This document shows, piece by piece, positions 6,712-9,642 of a stretch of 9,642 nucleotides of DNA (positions are counted from its first letter, which is position 1; each line of letters opens with the position of its first letter). This DNA is from Comamonadaceae bacterium (GTDB taxonomy: Bacteria > Pseudomonadota > Gammaproteobacteria > Burkholderiales > Burkholderiaceae_C): contig CANHGF010000067.1 in NCBI GenBank assembly GCA_947460065.1, forward strand, positions 1 to 9,642, written 5' to 3'. The position numbers were made by a program, and so were the translations under genes. The notes below the pieces were generated by a model. It saw nothing but the letters and a program-made list of their open reading frames with translations. It searched no databases and was not told the DNA's origin.

Positions 6712-6914
6712 GGGAGGGCTCCAAAGTTAAAAACGTGATCTCGACGGCCGCCGGGCTGTGGCGGGCGGCTGTCGACATGACGCTGCGACTGGGGAAGGTG
6801 TTATGGCTCCTGGCTGATCTTGACGCGCAGGGCGGCGACGGTGGCCGGTTTGCGCGGGGGAGGCCCGAATTCTATGGACTCGCCCGAAAACGCGCTGCCA
6901 TTGGGGCTCAAACT

Positions 6915-6944
6915 TTATGCAAACCATGCATGACGTTATGCAAA
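6915..6944. promoter_or_regulatory. Two TTATGCAAA direct repeats, candidate activator/repressor site for pckG
   Basis: TTATGCAAA occurs at 6915-6923 and 6936-6944, exactly 21 bp apart, with ATGCATGA between them. Two-turn spacing puts both on the same DNA face. They would sit about 50-80 bp upstream of the predicted pckG start, a typical activator position. TTTGCATAA/TGCAAA motifs are known for carbon-metabolism regulators in other bacteria; the regulator here is not identified. Confidence 0.55.
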
Positions 6945-6979
6945 GCCAGCCATACGGGGAAACCCCGGGGCTGAAAGCT

Positions 6980-6995
6980 GCATAGTCAACTATGC
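6980..6995. promoter_or_regulatory. GCATAGT-CA-ACTATGC palindrome, candidate operator of the hydrolase operon
   Basis: A perfect 7+2+7 inverted repeat 63 bp upstream of the hydrolase start codon. The right arm contains TATGCT, a passable -10 (6991-6996) without a good -35, so a dimeric regulator could act on this promoter. Its identity is unknown. Confidence 0.5.
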
Positions 6996-7004
6996 TGACA
7001 CCCT

Positions 7005-7031
7005 CTTCCGCTGAGCTGGCTCACGCGGAAG
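7005..7031 (+). promoter_or_regulatory. Leader hairpin of the hydrolase operon
   Basis: CTTCCGCTGAG (7005-7015) pairs with CTCA-C-GCGGAAG (7020-7031) with one bulged C and loop CTGG. It is followed by only GCTTTCT, a poor T-tract. It lies 27 bases before the start codon, between the likely promoter and the ribosome-binding site. It may be an attenuator, a stabilising 5' structure or an operator. Confidence 0.5.
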
Positions 7032-7058
7032 GCTTTCTCAGGTCCAGCGGAGCGCACG

Positions 7059-7862
7059 ATGTCACTGGTTGATACCCATATCCATGTTTTTGTGCGGGGC
7101 CTGCCCCTGGCGCCAGTGCGTCGCTATGTGCCCGACTACGACGCCACCTACGAGGACTACCAAGAGCCGATGCGCGCCAGCGGCGTCACCCATGCCGTGA
7201 TCGTGCAGCCTAGCTTTTTAGGCACCGACAACAGCTATATGTGCGGCGTGCTGCGCCAGCACCGGCAAAGCCTGCGCGGCATCGCGGTGGTCGACCCGGC
7301 CATCTCCGAGGCCGAGCTTGCAGCGCTGGCCGCCGACGGCGTGGTCGGTCTGCGCCTGAACCTCGACGGCTTGCCCCTGCCGCAGTTTGACCAAGGCCCC
7401 TGGCCGGACCTGCTGGCCTGGCTGCGCGCGCACCACTGGCAGGTTGAAATTCACCGCGAGGCACGCGACCTGCCTGAGCTGATCGAGCCGCTGCTGGCTG
7501 CTGGCGTCAACGTGGTGGTCGATCACTTCGGCCGACCCGACGACGACCTGGGCGCCGACGACCCGGGCTTTCAGGCGCTGCTGCGCTTTGGCGCCAGCCG
7601 GCGTTTGTGGGCCAAGCTCTCGGGTGCCTACCGCAATGGCAGCGAGGGCCGCGGCTTTGCGGCGGCGCCGCGGCAGGCGCAGCTGCTGCTCGAACACCTG
7701 GGCCCTGAGCGGCTGGTCTGGGGCAGCGATTGGCCGCACACCCGCCACGAGTCCTACATCAGCGTCGAGCGCATGCGCCGCTGCCTCGATGAGTGGGTGA
7801 TTAACGATGCAGCGCGCGAACGCATCATGGGCCAAAACGCCCTCGAACTGTTTCGCTTCTGA
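7059..7862 (+). CDS. Amidohydrolase-related TIM-barrel hydrolase, lactonase/LigI-like
   Basis: A 267-residue metal-dependent TIM-barrel hydrolase of the amidohydrolase_2 family (COG3618-type), which includes 2-pyrone-4,6-dicarboxylate hydrolase LigI, 4-sulfomuconolactone hydrolase and sugar lactonases. Seen: DTHIH (H7, H9) at the end of strand 1, RRYVPDY at 21-27 as in LigI, GLRLN (97-101), VEIHREA (129-135), VVDHFGRP (153-160, H156), WAKLSGAYR (184-192) and WGSDWPHT (221-228) with catalytic D224. This is the expected catalytic set. Compared with LigI as I remember it, the second Arg near 'RFNF' is absent and the Tyr in 'VIYFEA' is His, so the substrate is probably not the same pyrone dicarboxylate. 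GGAG lies six bases before the ATG. It is the first gene of an operon with the aconitase-family gene eight bases downstream; together they suggest ring opening of a lactone followed by hydration or dehydration. Slightly shorter than LigI (about 290-300). Confidence 0.88.
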   Translation: MSLVDTHIHVFVRGLPLAPVRRYVPDYDATYEDYQEPMRASGVTHAVIVQPSFLGTDNSYMCGVLRQHRQSLRGIAVVDPAISEAELAALAADGVVGLRLNLDGLPLPQFDQGPWPDLLAWLRAHHWQVEIHREARDLPELIEPLLAAGVNVVVDHFGRPDDDLGADDPGFQALLRFGASRRLWAKLSGAYRNGSEGRGFAAAPRQAQLLLEHLGPERLVWGSDWPHTRHESYISVERMRRCLDEWVINDAARERIMGQNALELFRF

Positions 7863-7870
7863 AAGCCATC

Positions 7871-9642
<1,772 letters not shown>

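Larger units (their letters stand above)
6712..7058. promoter_or_regulatory. 347-bp divergent control region between pckG and the hydrolase/hydratase operon
   Basis: No gene is seen here. The pckG side (6712-6862) would be a GC-rich leader of about 150 bases; TAGAAT on the - strand (6869-6874) is a good -10 without a recognisable -35. Further up come paired TTATGCAAA repeats, a GC hairpin (6955-6967, CGGGG-AAA-CCCCG), a GCATAGT palindrome and an 11-bp hairpin before the hydrolase gene. These are described separately. Confidence 0.7.

Overview
The window looks like a chromosomal segment of a high-GC betaproteobacterium, most plausibly Burkholderiales/Comamonadaceae. The reasons are the strong G/C bias at third codon positions, GTP-dependent PEP carboxykinase instead of the ATP form, an Ala/Lys-rich-tailed secreted helix-hairpin-helix protein, and the GntR/LysR-controlled small catabolic units. 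The genus is inferred from gene style, not proven. I see no phage, insertion sequence, CRISPR array, tRNA or rRNA.

Left part (1-1430): a catabolic unit. Reading leftward there is a small 76-residue gene and then the N-terminal part of an amidase. The amidase frame carries an in-frame TAG at codon 101, after which recognisable amidase sequence resumes and runs off the window. Divergent from this pair is an FCD-type GntR regulator. The 64-base gap between them is AT-rich and holds two palindromes. A bidirectional terminator closes the GntR gene against the next, convergent gene.

Middle part (1452-4803): a secreted ComEA-like helix-hairpin-helix protein (-), a 332-bp gap with one strong inverted repeat, a zinc-less MDR-family quinone-reductase-like oxidoreductase (+), a LysR regulator (-) convergent with it, and a small two-helix membrane protein (+) divergent from the LysR gene and preceded by a good sigma-70-like promoter. 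Tandem hairpins, the second a strong bidirectional terminator, lie between the membrane-protein gene and pckG.

Right part (4849-9642): pckG (-), a key gluconeogenic gene with a ~347-bp upstream region holding two TTATGCAAA direct repeats exactly two helical turns apart, and a divergent two-gene operon (+). That operon encodes a LigI/lactonase-type TIM-barrel hydrolase followed 8 bp later by an aconitase-family hydratase that runs off the right edge. The hydratase has the three iron-sulfur cysteines and most substrate-binding residues of AcnA, but the normally invariant Gln of the QDxTGxP motif is Pro. The pairing suggests a specialised pathway in which a lactone or pyrone of a di- or tricarboxylic acid is opened and the product is then hydrated or dehydrated. 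This is the most interesting system in the window; its substrate cannot be read from sequence.
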